A stretch of 64,000 nucleotides of DNA from Alloprevotella sp. Lung230 (GTDB taxonomy: Bacteria; Bacteroidota; Bacteroidia; Bacteroidales; Bacteroidaceae): positions 124,001-188,000 of the forward strand of contig NZ_JACSUD010000001.1 in assembly GCF_014385435.1 (NCBI RefSeq). Direction: 5' to 3'. This document shows positions 30,997 to 40,201 of this stretch, in pieces; positions within the stretch are counted from its first letter, which is position 1, and every line of letters begins with the position of its first letter. The position numbers were made by a program, and so were the translations under genes. The notes under the pieces were generated by a model. That model worked only from the letters and a program-made list of their open reading frames with translations, ran no database searches and was not told the DNA's origin.

Positions 30997-32283
30997 CTAA
31001 TCATCTTCACCGTAAATGGCATCCTTCGTTGTGTCTACCACCCAAAGCACCCATCCCCAAATCATACGTCCCAAACGGCACACTCCGGCACAGACGGCAA
31101 GTCCGAACCATTGGAGGCCGCGGAAGGCTAAAATCGTCAAGCGCACAGCAATGCGCAACCAGTCGGCAGGGGTTTCGGTTTTGAAGCGATAGCGCACGCA
31201 CAACCTCTGCCAGCCCCACACCCAAAGTAGAGGAAGCGCAACGCCCACGATGGCATAAAGCATCCAGAAAGCATCGTCCGTGGCGGTTTGCACCACGGGA
31301 TGACCACCGACCATCGACCAAGGCAGAGCGTAGACGCCCACTTTTAGGGCACTCACCAGTTTGAAAGCCAGTAGGTGAAAACCAAAAATGTAAATCGAAT
31401 TATCACCGACATAGACCAAAACACGCTGCACCTGCGCCGGCAGACGATTGAGATAGACAGCAACGTTGCGCAACAGGAAGAAACCCGCTGTGCCCGACAA
31501 GGACAAGGCCACCACACTGCCGACATTGGTTGCCCGAGGACTCATCGAGACGGGATAGAAAAGGGTGAGCAAAGTCAAAATCGTTCCGCCCCCCAAAATC
31601 CCCACTACGGGGTGAAGATAAGGTTTGGCCGCCGGCACCTCTTCCAGACGTCGCAACAGAAAACCGACCGCCAAGAAGAACACGCCCATCAATTCGCGAT
31701 AGCCGCCTTGCGCAAGTCCGGTGATGCACAAGCCATCCTGCGTGTGCCATACTCCCAGCAACAGCGCCAATGAGGCAATCACTCCGGCCTGTCGCGTTGG
31801 GGTGGCCAGCCACCTCAGTTTGGACAGCAAGAAGAAAAGTATCAAGAAGGCGACACTACTCACCCACAAAGCACGGAAGAACCAAAATGAACCGGCCAAG
31901 AATGGGTCGTAGCCCGACATATTGAACACCATGCTCCAGAGGTTTTGCGCCATCTCATGGGCCGTATAGGGATGCGTCACTCCTCCCGCGGCATTTCCAT
32001 ATTGTTCGGAGAGCAATCCCAAAGGAAACAGCAAGTTGTGTATCAACAAAAAGAAGACGCTCCACTTCAGAAAGGGGAGATACAGTCTTCGGGTGCGCCG
32101 CAGCAGAAAGTCCGTTTTTTGCTCCACATTGCTCACGCGAAAGAAATAGCCCGACAGTACAAAAAAGACAGGCACATTGATGAGATAAGCAAAGCGGGCC
32201 AAGTAGGTCGGAGCTACGGCATGAGCCACCACCACGAGGAAGATGGCCAAAGCTTTGAATATCGAGAAAGTGGTATCACGCAT
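30997..32283 (-). CDS. Acyltransferase family 3 membrane protein
   Basis: A 428-aa polytopic protein of the OafA/Acyltransferase_3 family, which move acyl groups onto cell-surface glycans or lipids. The N-terminal helix begins TFSIFKALAIFLVVVAHAV with the conserved His, followed by INVPVFFVLSGYFFR. About ten hydrophobic segments follow, and a charged amphipathic tail (about 385-428) ends GEDD. It is 30 bp before kdsD in the same direction, so an envelope or lipopolysaccharide modification role is plausible. The acyl group and acceptor are unknown. Confidence 0.85.
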   Translation of the reverse strand: MRDTTFSIFKALAIFLVVVAHAVAPTYLARFAYLINVPVFFVLSGYFFRVSNVEQKTDFLLRRTRRLYLPFLKWSVFFLLIHNLLFPLGLLSEQYGNAAGGVTHPYTAHEMAQNLWSMVFNMSGYDPFLAGSFWFFRALWVSSVAFLILFFLLSKLRWLATPTRQAGVIASLALLLGVWHTQDGLCITGLAQGGYRELMGVFFLAVGFLLRRLEEVPAAKPYLHPVVGILGGGTILTLLTLFYPVSMSPRATNVGSVVALSLSGTAGFFLLRNVAVYLNRLPAQVQRVLVYVGDNSIYIFGFHLLAFKLVSALKVGVYALPWSMVGGHPVVQTATDDAFWMLYAIVGVALPLLWVWGWQRLCVRYRFKTETPADWLRIAVRLTILAFRGLQWFGLAVCAGVCRLGRMIWGWVLWVVDTTKDAIYGEDD

Positions 32284-32313
32284 GAATGTAAGCGTAAGAA
32301 TAAGGAGAAAACT

Positions 32314-33264
32314 CTAAATCATCGCGCTGAACGAGTCGACAATGCCTATCAAATGATCTTCGGCATCCACCACCAGCACGGAATGGATTTTGTAACGCTG
32401 CAAGAGCGTGTCAATTTCCGAAAGTTTTGTTTCGGGAGAGACGGTTTTAGGGTGAGTGGTCATCACTTCCGAAACCGTACGATGCAGAAAACTGTCGCCA
32501 AAGCGCTCCATACCTCTACGCACATCGCCATCGGTCACAATACCCGAAATCCGCTCCTCCTCCACGACAATGCAGAGTCCCAGCCGACCACCGGTCATGG
32601 TGAGCAAAGCTTCCGTCATCGAGAGGTTGGGCGCCACGATGGGCAAGTTGTCGGTGTGCATCACATCACGCGCCCGAGTGAGCAAGCGACGTCCCAGCGT
32701 ACCACCGGGATGGAACTGTGCAAAATCCCCTTCCTTAAAGTCACGCGCCACAATCAGTGCACAAGCCAACGCATCGCCCATCGCCAAAGTGGCTGTCGTG
32801 CTGCTCGTCGGCGCCAAGCCCATCGGGCACGCCTCGCGCTCCACGGCAATATCGAGATGCACGGTGCTGTATTGCGCCAACAGCGAAGTGGGATTGCCGC
32901 TCATACCGATGACTGGGATGTTCTTCGCAATCAAATAGGGGAAAAAGCGAAGCAATTCGTCGGTCTGCCCCGAATTGGAGATGGCCAACACCACATCGTG
33001 CGCTTCTATCACCCCCAAATCGCCATGGAAAGCATCGAGCGGATTGATGAAGAAACTCGGTGTGCCGGTCGAAGAGAGGGTGGCGGCTATCTTGGCACCG
33101 ATGTGCCCACTCTTCCCCACCCCCGTGACGATGAGTTTGCCTTTGCAATGGAGCACCAATTCTACGGCGCGCTCAAAATCAGCTCCTATTTTGGGGACAA
33201 GCGCCAAAAGGGCTTGTGCTTCATCGCGAAGACATTGGACGGCAGTTTCGGTGTAGAGGGACAT
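32314..33264 (-). CDS. kdsD: Arabinose-5-phosphate isomerase (KpsF/GutQ family)
   Basis: A 316-aa enzyme converting ribulose 5-phosphate to arabinose 5-phosphate for KDO synthesis. The start at 33264 (MSLYTETAVQCLRDE) fits the family. An SIS domain (about 35-170) has GVGKSGHIGAKIAATLSSTG and ALAISNSGQTDELL-type sugar-phosphate loops (VVLAISNSGQTDELLRFFP), followed by two CBS domains (about 195-316). The gene is next to kdsA in the same direction, so two consecutive KDO steps are adjacent. Confidence 0.93.
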   Translation of the reverse strand: MSLYTETAVQCLRDEAQALLALVPKIGADFERAVELVLHCKGKLIVTGVGKSGHIGAKIAATLSSTGTPSFFINPLDAFHGDLGVIEAHDVVLAISNSGQTDELLRFFPYLIAKNIPVIGMSGNPTSLLAQYSTVHLDIAVEREACPMGLAPTSSTTATLAMGDALACALIVARDFKEGDFAQFHPGGTLGRRLLTRARDVMHTDNLPIVAPNLSMTEALLTMTGGRLGLCIVVEEERISGIVTDGDVRRGMERFGDSFLHRTVSEVMTTHPKTVSPETKLSEIDTLLQRYKIHSVLVVDAEDHLIGIVDSFSAMI

Positions 33265-33324
33265 AATCGTGTTAATTGTGGTATCTAAAAAGGAGAAGTA
33301 GGAGAGGCAAAGCAAAACAAAGCA

Positions 33325-34077
33325 TCAGAGCAAGGAGGCCATCACTCCTTCCAAATCTTTCAGGAAGAGCATGTTGGGCCCATCCGAGAGGGCTTCGTCC
33401 GGGTTGGGATGAGTTTCAAAGAAGTAGCCATCGGCGCCAAAAGCTTTGGCCGCCAAAGCCATGGCCGGCACAAATCGGCGGTCGCCGCCGGTCGTTCCTC
33501 CCCCACCTCCGGGTCGCTGCACAGCGTGCGTGCAATCCATAATGACGCGGTCGGCCCACTGCTTCATAATCGGCAGATTGCGGAAATCAACCACCAGATT
33601 GTTGTAGCCAAAAGTCGAACCGCGCTCTGTGAGCCAAACTTCTGCCGCCCCGGCCTCGCGACACTTCTCCACGGGATAGCGCATGTCTTCGCCCGAAAGA
33701 AATTGTGCTTTCTTGACGTTGACCACTTTTCCCGTCTTCGCTGCGGCCACCAAAAGGTCGGTCTGCCGGCAGAGGAAAGCCGGAATTTGCAGTACGTCCA
33801 CCACCTGCCCCACGGCTTCGGCTTGGGTGCTCTCGTGGATGTCCGTTGTCAGCGGCAGTTGATAGCGCGACTTGATGTCGGCCAGCATTTGCAGCCCCTT
33901 TTCCAATCCCGGGCCACGGAAGGAACTCAGCGAAGTACGATTAGCCTTGTCGAACGAAGCCTTAAAATAAATCTCCACTTGGAGTTTTTCGCGGATTTCC
34001 ACCAAACGTTGCGCGACAATGTCGAGAAGTTCAGCATTTTCGATGACACAAGGACCGGCAAGAAAGATCGGAGACAT
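33325..34077 (-). CDS. kdsA: 3-deoxy-8-phosphooctulonate synthase
   Basis: A 250-aa enzyme condensing arabinose 5-phosphate and phosphoenolpyruvate to KDO 8-phosphate. The start at 34077 (MSPIFLAGPCVIENAELL) is the family start; an upstream ATG at 34116 adds an unlikely leader. Landmarks are LAGPCVIEN, FKASFDKANRTS, TDIHESTQAEAV, QIPAFLCRQTDLL, VNVKKAQFLS, LTERGSTFGYNNLVVDFR and MDCTHAVQRPGG. A cysteine in GPCV and a metal-ligand-like CTH are present. It works with the adjacent kdsD in KDO synthesis for lipopolysaccharide. Confidence 0.97.
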   Translation of the reverse strand: MSPIFLAGPCVIENAELLDIVAQRLVEIREKLQVEIYFKASFDKANRTSLSSFRGPGLEKGLQMLADIKSRYQLPLTTDIHESTQAEAVGQVVDVLQIPAFLCRQTDLLVAAAKTGKVVNVKKAQFLSGEDMRYPVEKCREAGAAEVWLTERGSTFGYNNLVVDFRNLPIMKQWADRVIMDCTHAVQRPGGGGGTTGGDRRFVPAMALAAKAFGADGYFFETHPNPDEALSDGPNMLFLKDLEGVMASLL

Positions 34078-34113
34078 GATGATGGAGTATTTGATAGGGA
34101 ATATAATGCGCTG

Positions 34114-34121
34114 CAAAAGTA
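34114..34121 (-). promoter_or_regulatory. Candidate kdsA -7 box
   Basis: Minus strand TACTTTTG, matching TAnnTTTG, 37 bp upstream of the kdsA ATG. The -33 position is not well matched. Confidence 0.45.
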
Positions 34122-34280
34122 CAAAAAATCTCGGGAATAGGAACTTTCTTGACTGAAGAATGCATTTTCTCTTCCATTGTTCTTGCGGCTGTCCTCTTTT
34201 TTTTAGATATTTGCAGCATAGTTTTTTCCTTATCCCTTATTTTCCTTATCCCTTAGTGTCCAACAAATTCTCCTTAGAGA

Positions 34281-34330
34281 GAGAATGAATTGGACTCATA
34301 GGGAGAATGAATTGGACCTATGGGGAGAAT
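34281..34330 (+). repeat. 22-bp tandem repeat upstream of the plus-strand susC
   Basis: Two full 22-bp units at 34281-34302 and 34303-34324 (GAGAATGAATTGGAC, then a short variable part) and a third partial GAGAAT at 34325. A TTTTCCTTATCCCTTA direct repeat lies just upstream (34226-34258). The repeat ends about 34 bp before the susC ATG, where an operator or leader element could sit. Confidence 0.7.
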
Positions 34331-34363
34331 TTTACGCAACCCGCTCAACCATTTAATCCGGCT

Positions 34364-37141
34364 ATGATGCATACAAGTTCCTTCATTCTCGTCTCCATCT
34401 TTGGCCTAAGCGCTCTCCCATCCGGTGCTGCTCCGCTCCCTCTCATCGGAGAGGTTCACTCTGCGCATCAACTTGCGCAACGTCCGCGGCTCCGCAAGCT
34501 CCGGACGGACACGCTTCGCACCCTCGCCTCCGACGACAGTCTACTCTCTTGGCGCAAACAACTGTTGGAGCGTATTTCCGACGAACACCTCAACCGTGGA
34601 GTGGTGAACAGTGCCATCAGCGCCATTTCGGGACAGATTGCTGGTGTGAATGTGGGCGGTGGCGCAGCAGAACGTTTGGCGATGCTCACAAGCGTCCGCG
34701 TGCGCGGCAATAGTTCGATTATGGGTGGCAACAATCCCCTGGTCATCATCGACGGTATTTCCTCCGACCTCGCCACACTCAGTACGATTTACCCCTCCGA
34801 CATTGAGAAGTTTGAAGTACTGAAAAACGCTTCTGAAACCGCACAATATGGTTCTCGCGGTGCTGCCGGTGTCATCCTCGTGACCACGAAAAAAGGGCGC
34901 GATGGCAAATTCCAGATTTCCTACGATGGCAACTGGGGATGGGAGCGCGTCTATCGCAACTTGGAGATGCTTTCTGCACATGAGTATGTGCAAACTGCGC
35001 AACAGCTCGGCCGCACTTACATCGATGGGGGGCACAACGTGGACTATACTGCCCTTCCCACACGGACAGGCGGCGTGCAAAACCATCACGTGGCCTTCTC
35101 CGGCGGCACGGCCGAATCCAACTACCGCGCATCTGTGGCCTACACCGGACGTGAAACCGTCATCCACCACATCGGCTACAACAACTTCGTGGCCAAACTC
35201 GACCTCACTCAGATGGCTTTCGACAATCACCTGACCATCGACTTCGGCATCTTCGGTTCTTCGCAAAACAGTCGCAACATCTCCGACCCGCAAGCCTTGT
35301 TCTATGCCGCGGCATCGCAAAATCCCACACTCTCTCCCGCGTGGAACGGCAGCGGATGGACCGTCAATCCCACCGCCAACCAAATTGCGGCGCCACAAGC
35401 CCGACTTCGGGTGAAAGACGAAGTGTTCAATCAAAACTTAAACTCGCATCTCTCGCTGAAAGTTCGTTTCTTGCCCGAACTCTCCTTCAAACTTTTCGGA
35501 TCCTACACGTTTACTTCCACAGAGAATGCACAGTTCTCACCCACTTGGACGGCGGCGCAGGCCATGGCCGCACGCAGAGAGGAGAAGCACAAGGACTGGT
35601 TGCTCAACGCTTCCCTCAACTACGACAAGACCCTCGGTGTACACCACTTGACGGCTCAACTTTTGGGAGAATATCAAGAGAATGCCCTCACCGCTTTCGG
35701 AACAACGGTGCGCGGCTTCAACTACAACGATGCCGGGTTCAGCAATCTTGCACTCGGTGCGCTCCGCCCTTATGGCGGCACTTTCAGTTATGACGAATCC
35801 CCCCGTCTGGCGTCCTTCCTTTTCAATCTGAAGTACCACTTATATCGCAAGTACACCCTCGCCGTCAGCAGCCGCTGGGACGGCAGTTCGCTCGTCGGGA
35901 AAAATCACACGTGGGGACTTTTCCCCTCTGTTTCCGGCGAGTGGGACATCAAGGCAGAGCCGTTCTTGCGCGACTACTCTCCATTGTCGCAACTGACGCT
36001 CCGTGCCGGCTACGGTCTTTCGGGCAATCTCGGTGGCATCAGTGCCTACACCACCCTGCAACGTCTCGAACCGCTCGGCATTGTCCCCTACAACGGTACA
36101 CCCACCGTGGCGCTGGGCCTGGCGCGCAACGCCAACCCCGACCTCACTTGGGAGAAGCGCAGCACCTTCAACGTCGGTGTCGCCATGGGCTGGTGGAACA
36201 ATCGCTTCCTCCTCACCGCAGAGTTTTATCGCGCCCACATCTACGATATGCTCTATCAGTATGACGTGCCCATCCCACCCTTTACGGCCAGCAAACTCTT
36301 GGCCAACAACGGCAGTATGCGCAATGAAGGTTTGGAAGTCGGAACAGGACTGACGCCCATCCAGAGTCGCGATTGGGAGTTGAACGTCAATGTCAACCTC
36401 ACTTGGTCGCGTAGCAAACTTCTGTCGCTCGATGGAGACTATCGCGGTTTTCCCCTGACCGCCCCGAGCATCACCAGTGTGGGCGGGCTCAATGGGGCCG
36501 GTTTTCACGGAGGCAACAACAATGTGCTCTATCAAATCGTAGGACAGCCCCTCGGTGTCTTCTACCTGCCCCACTGCACCGGTTTGGTCACCGATGCCGA
36601 TGGGCATCGCCACTATGGCATTGCCGACTTGGACGACAATGGGCAGATAGACCTCTCCGATGGCGGCGATAGATACGTGGCCGGACAAGCCACACCCAAA
36701 ATCATGCTCGGGTCGAACCTTTCGCTCCGCTACCGCGATTTCGACCTTTCGGTGCAAATCAACGGGGCGTTTGGTCACAAGATTTTCAATGGGACAGCGC
36801 TGTCCTACATGAACATGTCGAGCTTCCCGGCCTATAATGTGATGCGCGAAGCACCTGCTCAAAACATCCAAGACCAGGTGGCCACAGACTATTGGCTCGA
36901 GTCGGGCGATTATGTCAATATCGACTATGTCACTCTCGGATGGAACGTGCCGTTGCGCAGTCGCTACGTGCAAGGGTTGCGCTTCTCTCTAAGTGTGAAC
37001 AACCTCGCCACCCTCACGTCTTACAGCGGTCTGACACCGATGATCAACAGCCACGTGTTCAACTCCACCATGGGCATAGACGACAAGCGCTCCATCCCCG
37101 TCTATCGCACTTATTCTGTCGGACTTAGTATTCAATTCTAA
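34364..37141 (+). CDS. SusC/RagA family TonB-dependent receptor lacking the N-terminal regulatory domain
   Basis: A 925-aa receptor. The ATG at 34364 gives MMHTSSFILVSIFGLSALPS, a signal peptide ending near SGAAP; an earlier frame start at 34307 lacks signal character. The plug (about 75-200) is typical: GVVNSAISAISGQIAGVNV, RVRGNSSIMGGNNPLVIIDG, VLKNASETAQYGSRGAAGVI. The barrel ends TYSVGLSIQF. The 60-70 residues between signal and plug show no carboxypeptidase-D-like beta domain, unlike the other SusC in this window, and no clear TonB box. It pairs with the SusD gene 11 bp downstream. Ligand unknown. Confidence 0.9.
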   Translation: MMHTSSFILVSIFGLSALPSGAAPLPLIGEVHSAHQLAQRPRLRKLRTDTLRTLASDDSLLSWRKQLLERISDEHLNRGVVNSAISAISGQIAGVNVGGGAAERLAMLTSVRVRGNSSIMGGNNPLVIIDGISSDLATLSTIYPSDIEKFEVLKNASETAQYGSRGAAGVILVTTKKGRDGKFQISYDGNWGWERVYRNLEMLSAHEYVQTAQQLGRTYIDGGHNVDYTALPTRTGGVQNHHVAFSGGTAESNYRASVAYTGRETVIHHIGYNNFVAKLDLTQMAFDNHLTIDFGIFGSSQNSRNISDPQALFYAAASQNPTLSPAWNGSGWTVNPTANQIAAPQARLRVKDEVFNQNLNSHLSLKVRFLPELSFKLFGSYTFTSTENAQFSPTWTAAQAMAARREEKHKDWLLNASLNYDKTLGVHHLTAQLLGEYQENALTAFGTTVRGFNYNDAGFSNLALGALRPYGGTFSYDESPRLASFLFNLKYHLYRKYTLAVSSRWDGSSLVGKNHTWGLFPSVSGEWDIKAEPFLRDYSPLSQLTLRAGYGLSGNLGGISAYTTLQRLEPLGIVPYNGTPTVALGLARNANPDLTWEKRSTFNVGVAMGWWNNRFLLTAEFYRAHIYDMLYQYDVPIPPFTASKLLANNGSMRNEGLEVGTGLTPIQSRDWELNVNVNLTWSRSKLLSLDGDYRGFPLTAPSITSVGGLNGAGFHGGNNNVLYQIVGQPLGVFYLPHCTGLVTDADGHRHYGIADLDDNGQIDLSDGGDRYVAGQATPKIMLGSNLSLRYRDFDLSVQINGAFGHKIFNGTALSYMNMSSFPAYNVMREAPAQNIQDQVATDYWLESGDYVNIDYVTLGWNVPLRSRYVQGLRFSLSVNNLATLTSYSGLTPMINSHVFNSTMGIDDKRSIPVYRTYSVGLSIQF

Positions 37142-37152
37142 TCTCTGTCGCC

Positions 37153-38766
37153 ATGAAAAGCCTATCTACTTTACTGCTGCCGGCAATGGTGTTGCTGAGC
37201 AGTTGTCTAAATACGGAATCAGAAAGTCAATTGACCGAAGAAAGAGCCTTGAACAATGCCACCAACCTCTACATTACCAGCGTGGCTTCGCTTTATAACA
37301 ATGTGGGGGGCACACAGGATGGAGAAGGGTTGCAGGGCACTTACCGCGGCGTCTACGACTACAACACCTTTACCACCGACGAGGCCATCATCCCCATCCG
37401 TGGCGGCGACTGGTACGATGGAGGGTTTTGGCAAAATCTCTATCTGCACAAGTGGACGGCCGATGATCCGGAACTGCAAACGATGTGGAACTATCTCTTC
37501 CGCACCGTGATGCGCTGCAACCATTCTCTCGAGTTGCTCCATCACCACAAGCAGTTGCTCACGCCCTCGCAGCAAATGGCCTACTCCTCCGAGGTACGCG
37601 CCCTCCGCGCCCTCTTCTACTATCAGCTCATGGACTTATTTGCCAGCGTGCCTCTCGTCACCAACACCGAAACGGCAGTGGAGCGTGTGCAACCTCGTTC
37701 GCGCAGCGAAATCTTTCGCTTCGTGATGGACGAACTTCAGGCGGCATTGCCTCATCTTTCGGCAGCCCACAGCAATCTCTTGGGCAATCACTATGGCCGC
37801 CTCACGCGCCCTGTGGCTCAATTCCTGTTGGCACGCTTGGCCCTCAATGCGGAAGTCTATATGGACGACGATTGGACGGACAGCACGCGTCCGAATGGCG
37901 CAAGCATCCAGTTCACCGTGGGAGAAAATTCCCTCAATGCCTGGCAAACGGTGGTCGCCTACACCGATTCGCTCGCGGCTTCTGGCTATGCGCTTGAGCC
38001 GTCCTATGCCGCCAACTTTGCCGTAGCCAACGAGCACTCACAGGAGAACATCTTCACCATACCGATGGACAAGACCCTCTACGCCAATGTTTTCAAAAAT
38101 CTCTTTCGCACGCTCCACTACATCCACGGCGGCGCCTTGGCACGAGGGGCGGAAAATGGGAGCAGCGCAACGCGCACCACACTTACCGCCTTTGGTTATG
38201 CCACCCCTACACAAGATCCGCGATTCGCGCTCAATTTCTTTGCCGACACCGTGAAAGTAGACGGCAGAACGCTGAAGCAGGCCAATGGTGAAGCCTTGGT
38301 GTACCGTCCCGAAGCCATTCGCTTGCAACTCACCGGCTCGGAATATGAAAAAACAGCGGGCGCACGCATGTACAAGTATGAGATTGACCGCACGGCCTAC
38401 GATGATGGCAAATTGCAAAACAATGATATTGTCCTCTATCGCTATGCCGATGCACTGCTCATGCGGGCAGAAGCGCAGATTCGTCAGGGTTCGAGTGGCG
38501 ATGCTGCCCTCAATGCCGTGCGCGCTCGGGTGGGATTGCCGGCTCTCTCGGGTGCCACGCTCGAAGATGTACTGAAAGAGCGACTCCTCGAACTGGTTTG
38601 GGAAGGCACGCGCCGGCAGGACCTCGTGCGCTTCCATCGTTTCCACCAGCCCTACGAAGAGCGACCGCAATTGGAGAAAGAAGCCAACGCCTACACCACG
38701 GTGTTTCCCATCCCGGCGCGCTCCCTCCAGATGAATCGCTTGTTGAAGCAAAATCCAGGGTATTAA
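37153..38766 (+). CDS. RagB/SusD family nutrient-uptake lipoprotein
   Basis: A 537-aa outer-membrane lipoprotein, MKSLSTLLLPAMVLLSSC with Cys at 18. SusD landmarks: LYLHKWTADDPELQTMWNYL with YLFRTVMRCNHSLELL, SSEVRALRALFYYQLMDLFAS, and the C-terminal ARVGLPALSGATLEDVLKER with LLELVWEGTRRQDLVRFHRF. It follows its SusC partner by 11 bp. The pair is alone: no glycoside hydrolase or other enzyme is adjacent, so the substrate is not indicated. Its TAA stop codon lies in a short dispersed repeat (copy B). Confidence 0.92.
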   Translation: MKSLSTLLLPAMVLLSSCLNTESESQLTEERALNNATNLYITSVASLYNNVGGTQDGEGLQGTYRGVYDYNTFTTDEAIIPIRGGDWYDGGFWQNLYLHKWTADDPELQTMWNYLFRTVMRCNHSLELLHHHKQLLTPSQQMAYSSEVRALRALFYYQLMDLFASVPLVTNTETAVERVQPRSRSEIFRFVMDELQAALPHLSAAHSNLLGNHYGRLTRPVAQFLLARLALNAEVYMDDDWTDSTRPNGASIQFTVGENSLNAWQTVVAYTDSLAASGYALEPSYAANFAVANEHSQENIFTIPMDKTLYANVFKNLFRTLHYIHGGALARGAENGSSATRTTLTAFGYATPTQDPRFALNFFADTVKVDGRTLKQANGEALVYRPEAIRLQLTGSEYEKTAGARMYKYEIDRTAYDDGKLQNNDIVLYRYADALLMRAEAQIRQGSSGDAALNAVRARVGLPALSGATLEDVLKERLLELVWEGTRRQDLVRFHRFHQPYEERPQLEKEANAYTTVFPIPARSLQMNRLLKQNPGY

Positions 38767-38778
38767 GTAGGTGTTCAA
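38763..38778. repeat. MITE-like short repeat end, copy B
   Basis: TTAAGTAGGTGTTCAA, matching the ends at 18947, 46821 (reverse) and 56061 (reverse). The TAA is the stop codon of the SusD gene. Sequence past it is not shared with the other copies. Confidence 0.55.
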
Positions 38779-38802
38779 CTTCCATTAGAAAACCCTCTAT
38801 TT

Positions 38803-39253
38803 ACATATAGACATCTCGTCGGCAAAATCCGCCACCAGATCCCAACTTTAACATGATTTTAACACCTATCCTCTGAGAGAGTTCCACCTACCTCAGAGGT
38901 AGTCTCAACCGGCTCTGAGATAAATTCATCTATCTCTGAACTAAATCCAATCCTCTCTGACACCGCAAAACGCCTCGTTTTCTCCCCTCGCACGCGCGCT
39001 ACACACTACACAATATCCCTGCATTTTTCCTTCACTGCCTTCACCGTCCTGCGCAAACGCCTCAAAATCAGCACACAACGAAACCAAGTTTTTTTTACCT
39101 CCAAGACGAGGACCTATTTCCTTGCGGTGAAGGCAAATTTTCCCTTTGCCTTCACCCACAACACACTGAATGACAAGCATTTCACCCGACCGGTGAAGGA
39201 TTGAAGGCAAAAAACACGAACTATATGGTATATACGCGCGTGCGCGCGAAGAC
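38803..39253 (+). repeat. Dispersed intergenic repeat, copy 2
   Basis: Fills most of the 661-bp gap 38767-39427. Modules in the same order as copy 1 on its minus strand: CATATAGACAT (38804-38814), ACTTTAAC and TTTTAAC (38844-38862), CCTCAGAGG inverted repeat block (38888-38924), CCCCTCGCACGCGCG (38985-38999), CCTTCACTGCCTTCACC (39029-39045), a perfect 12-bp hairpin GGTGAAGGCAAA/TTTGCCTTCACC (39126-39137, 39145-39156), the closing arm (39192-39215) and CGCGTGCGCGCGAAGAC (39237-39253). The remaining gap to 39427 is AT-rich with no supported gene. Confidence 0.75.
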
Positions 39254-39427
39254 CTGTATCCCTGTATCGTCTGGCTGATCTATCTGAGAAACGAGGTACA
39301 GGAGCAGGACGATGCACATTTCCTCGTACTTTCAAAATAGTTATGAATAAAACGTACTATTAGGTGGTTGATAAAAAAATAGGATTCCACAAGGAAGCCA
39401 CATAAGAACAATCAAAAAAACAAATTT

Positions 39428-40201
39428 ATGAGCAGTAGTATTTTTTTATCAGCATTTTTGCTTCTTGTGGTTGCAACAGGTTTTATCGTAGTTTTTTTCA
39501 TAAGAAAGCATCCCGAGAAAATTTCTGGATTCAAATTGGAGGGTTCCGAGAATGATATCATCCAAAAAACAAAGTGGGTCAATTTACTATGTCGAATGAT
39601 AGTCACTGGCAACAGTTTAACTTTAATCGGTGGAATAGTAGCTGTTTACTTGGAGAATGTTCTGATATTTTCATTATTAGTATCCTTACCTGTTCCTATT
39701 GGAATTGTATATGCATATAGTAAAAAAGATAGGCGGAATTATACAAGGAAAAGTAACAATAATAGCCTAATAATCGCTATTATATCTTTTTGCATTATAC
39801 TTGAATTAGTTGGATTGTTGGCTGTTTCATGTCATGCGACTAGCAATTTAGATGTTGTCACGAATAAAGACGAATTGGTTATTAAAGGATTATATGGTAC
39901 AAACATATCATATAGAAACATTAAAGAGATTGGACTAAAGAGTAATTTGCCAGATATAAAGTTTCGCTCTAATGGTTTTGCTGTAGGAAATACCAGATTA
40001 GGAAACTTCATTACCCTAAATGATTCACATATAATGTTGTTTACTCATTCAGACTCTTGTTTCATACGAATTGTCACGAAAAAAGACGAAATATATTATT
40101 TAAGTTGTCAGGAATCTGACGAAACTATTAAGATTTTCAACGAAATAAAAAAGCATTCGCGAAGTTATAAGATGTTTATTGCAACCCGTTGGCGGAATTA
40201 A
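39428..40201 (+). CDS. Membrane protein with PH-like C-terminal domain (DUF3784-like)
   Basis: A 257-aa AT-rich gene unlike its neighbours in base composition. Residues 5-25 (IFLSAFLLLVVATGFIVVFF) form a first membrane segment; two more lie at about 60-92, and another at about 112-135 (LIIAIISFCIILELVGLLAV). The N-terminal layout resembles DUF3784, and residues about 145-245 look like a bacterial PH-like domain (DELVIKGLYGTNISYRNIKE, VRIVTKKDEIYYLSC-like IRIVTKKDEIYYL). The role is unknown. The last residues (ATRWRN and stop) overlap the end of an IS remnant on the other strand, so the native C-terminus may have been replaced. Confidence 0.6.
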   Translation: MSSSIFLSAFLLLVVATGFIVVFFIRKHPEKISGFKLEGSENDIIQKTKWVNLLCRMIVTGNSLTLIGGIVAVYLENVLIFSLLVSLPVPIGIVYAYSKKDRRNYTRKSNNNSLIIAIISFCIILELVGLLAVSCHATSNLDVVTNKDELVIKGLYGTNISYRNIKEIGLKSNLPDIKFRSNGFAVGNTRLGNFITLNDSHIMLFTHSDSCFIRIVTKKDEIYYLSCQESDETIKIFNEIKKHSRSYKMFIATRWRN

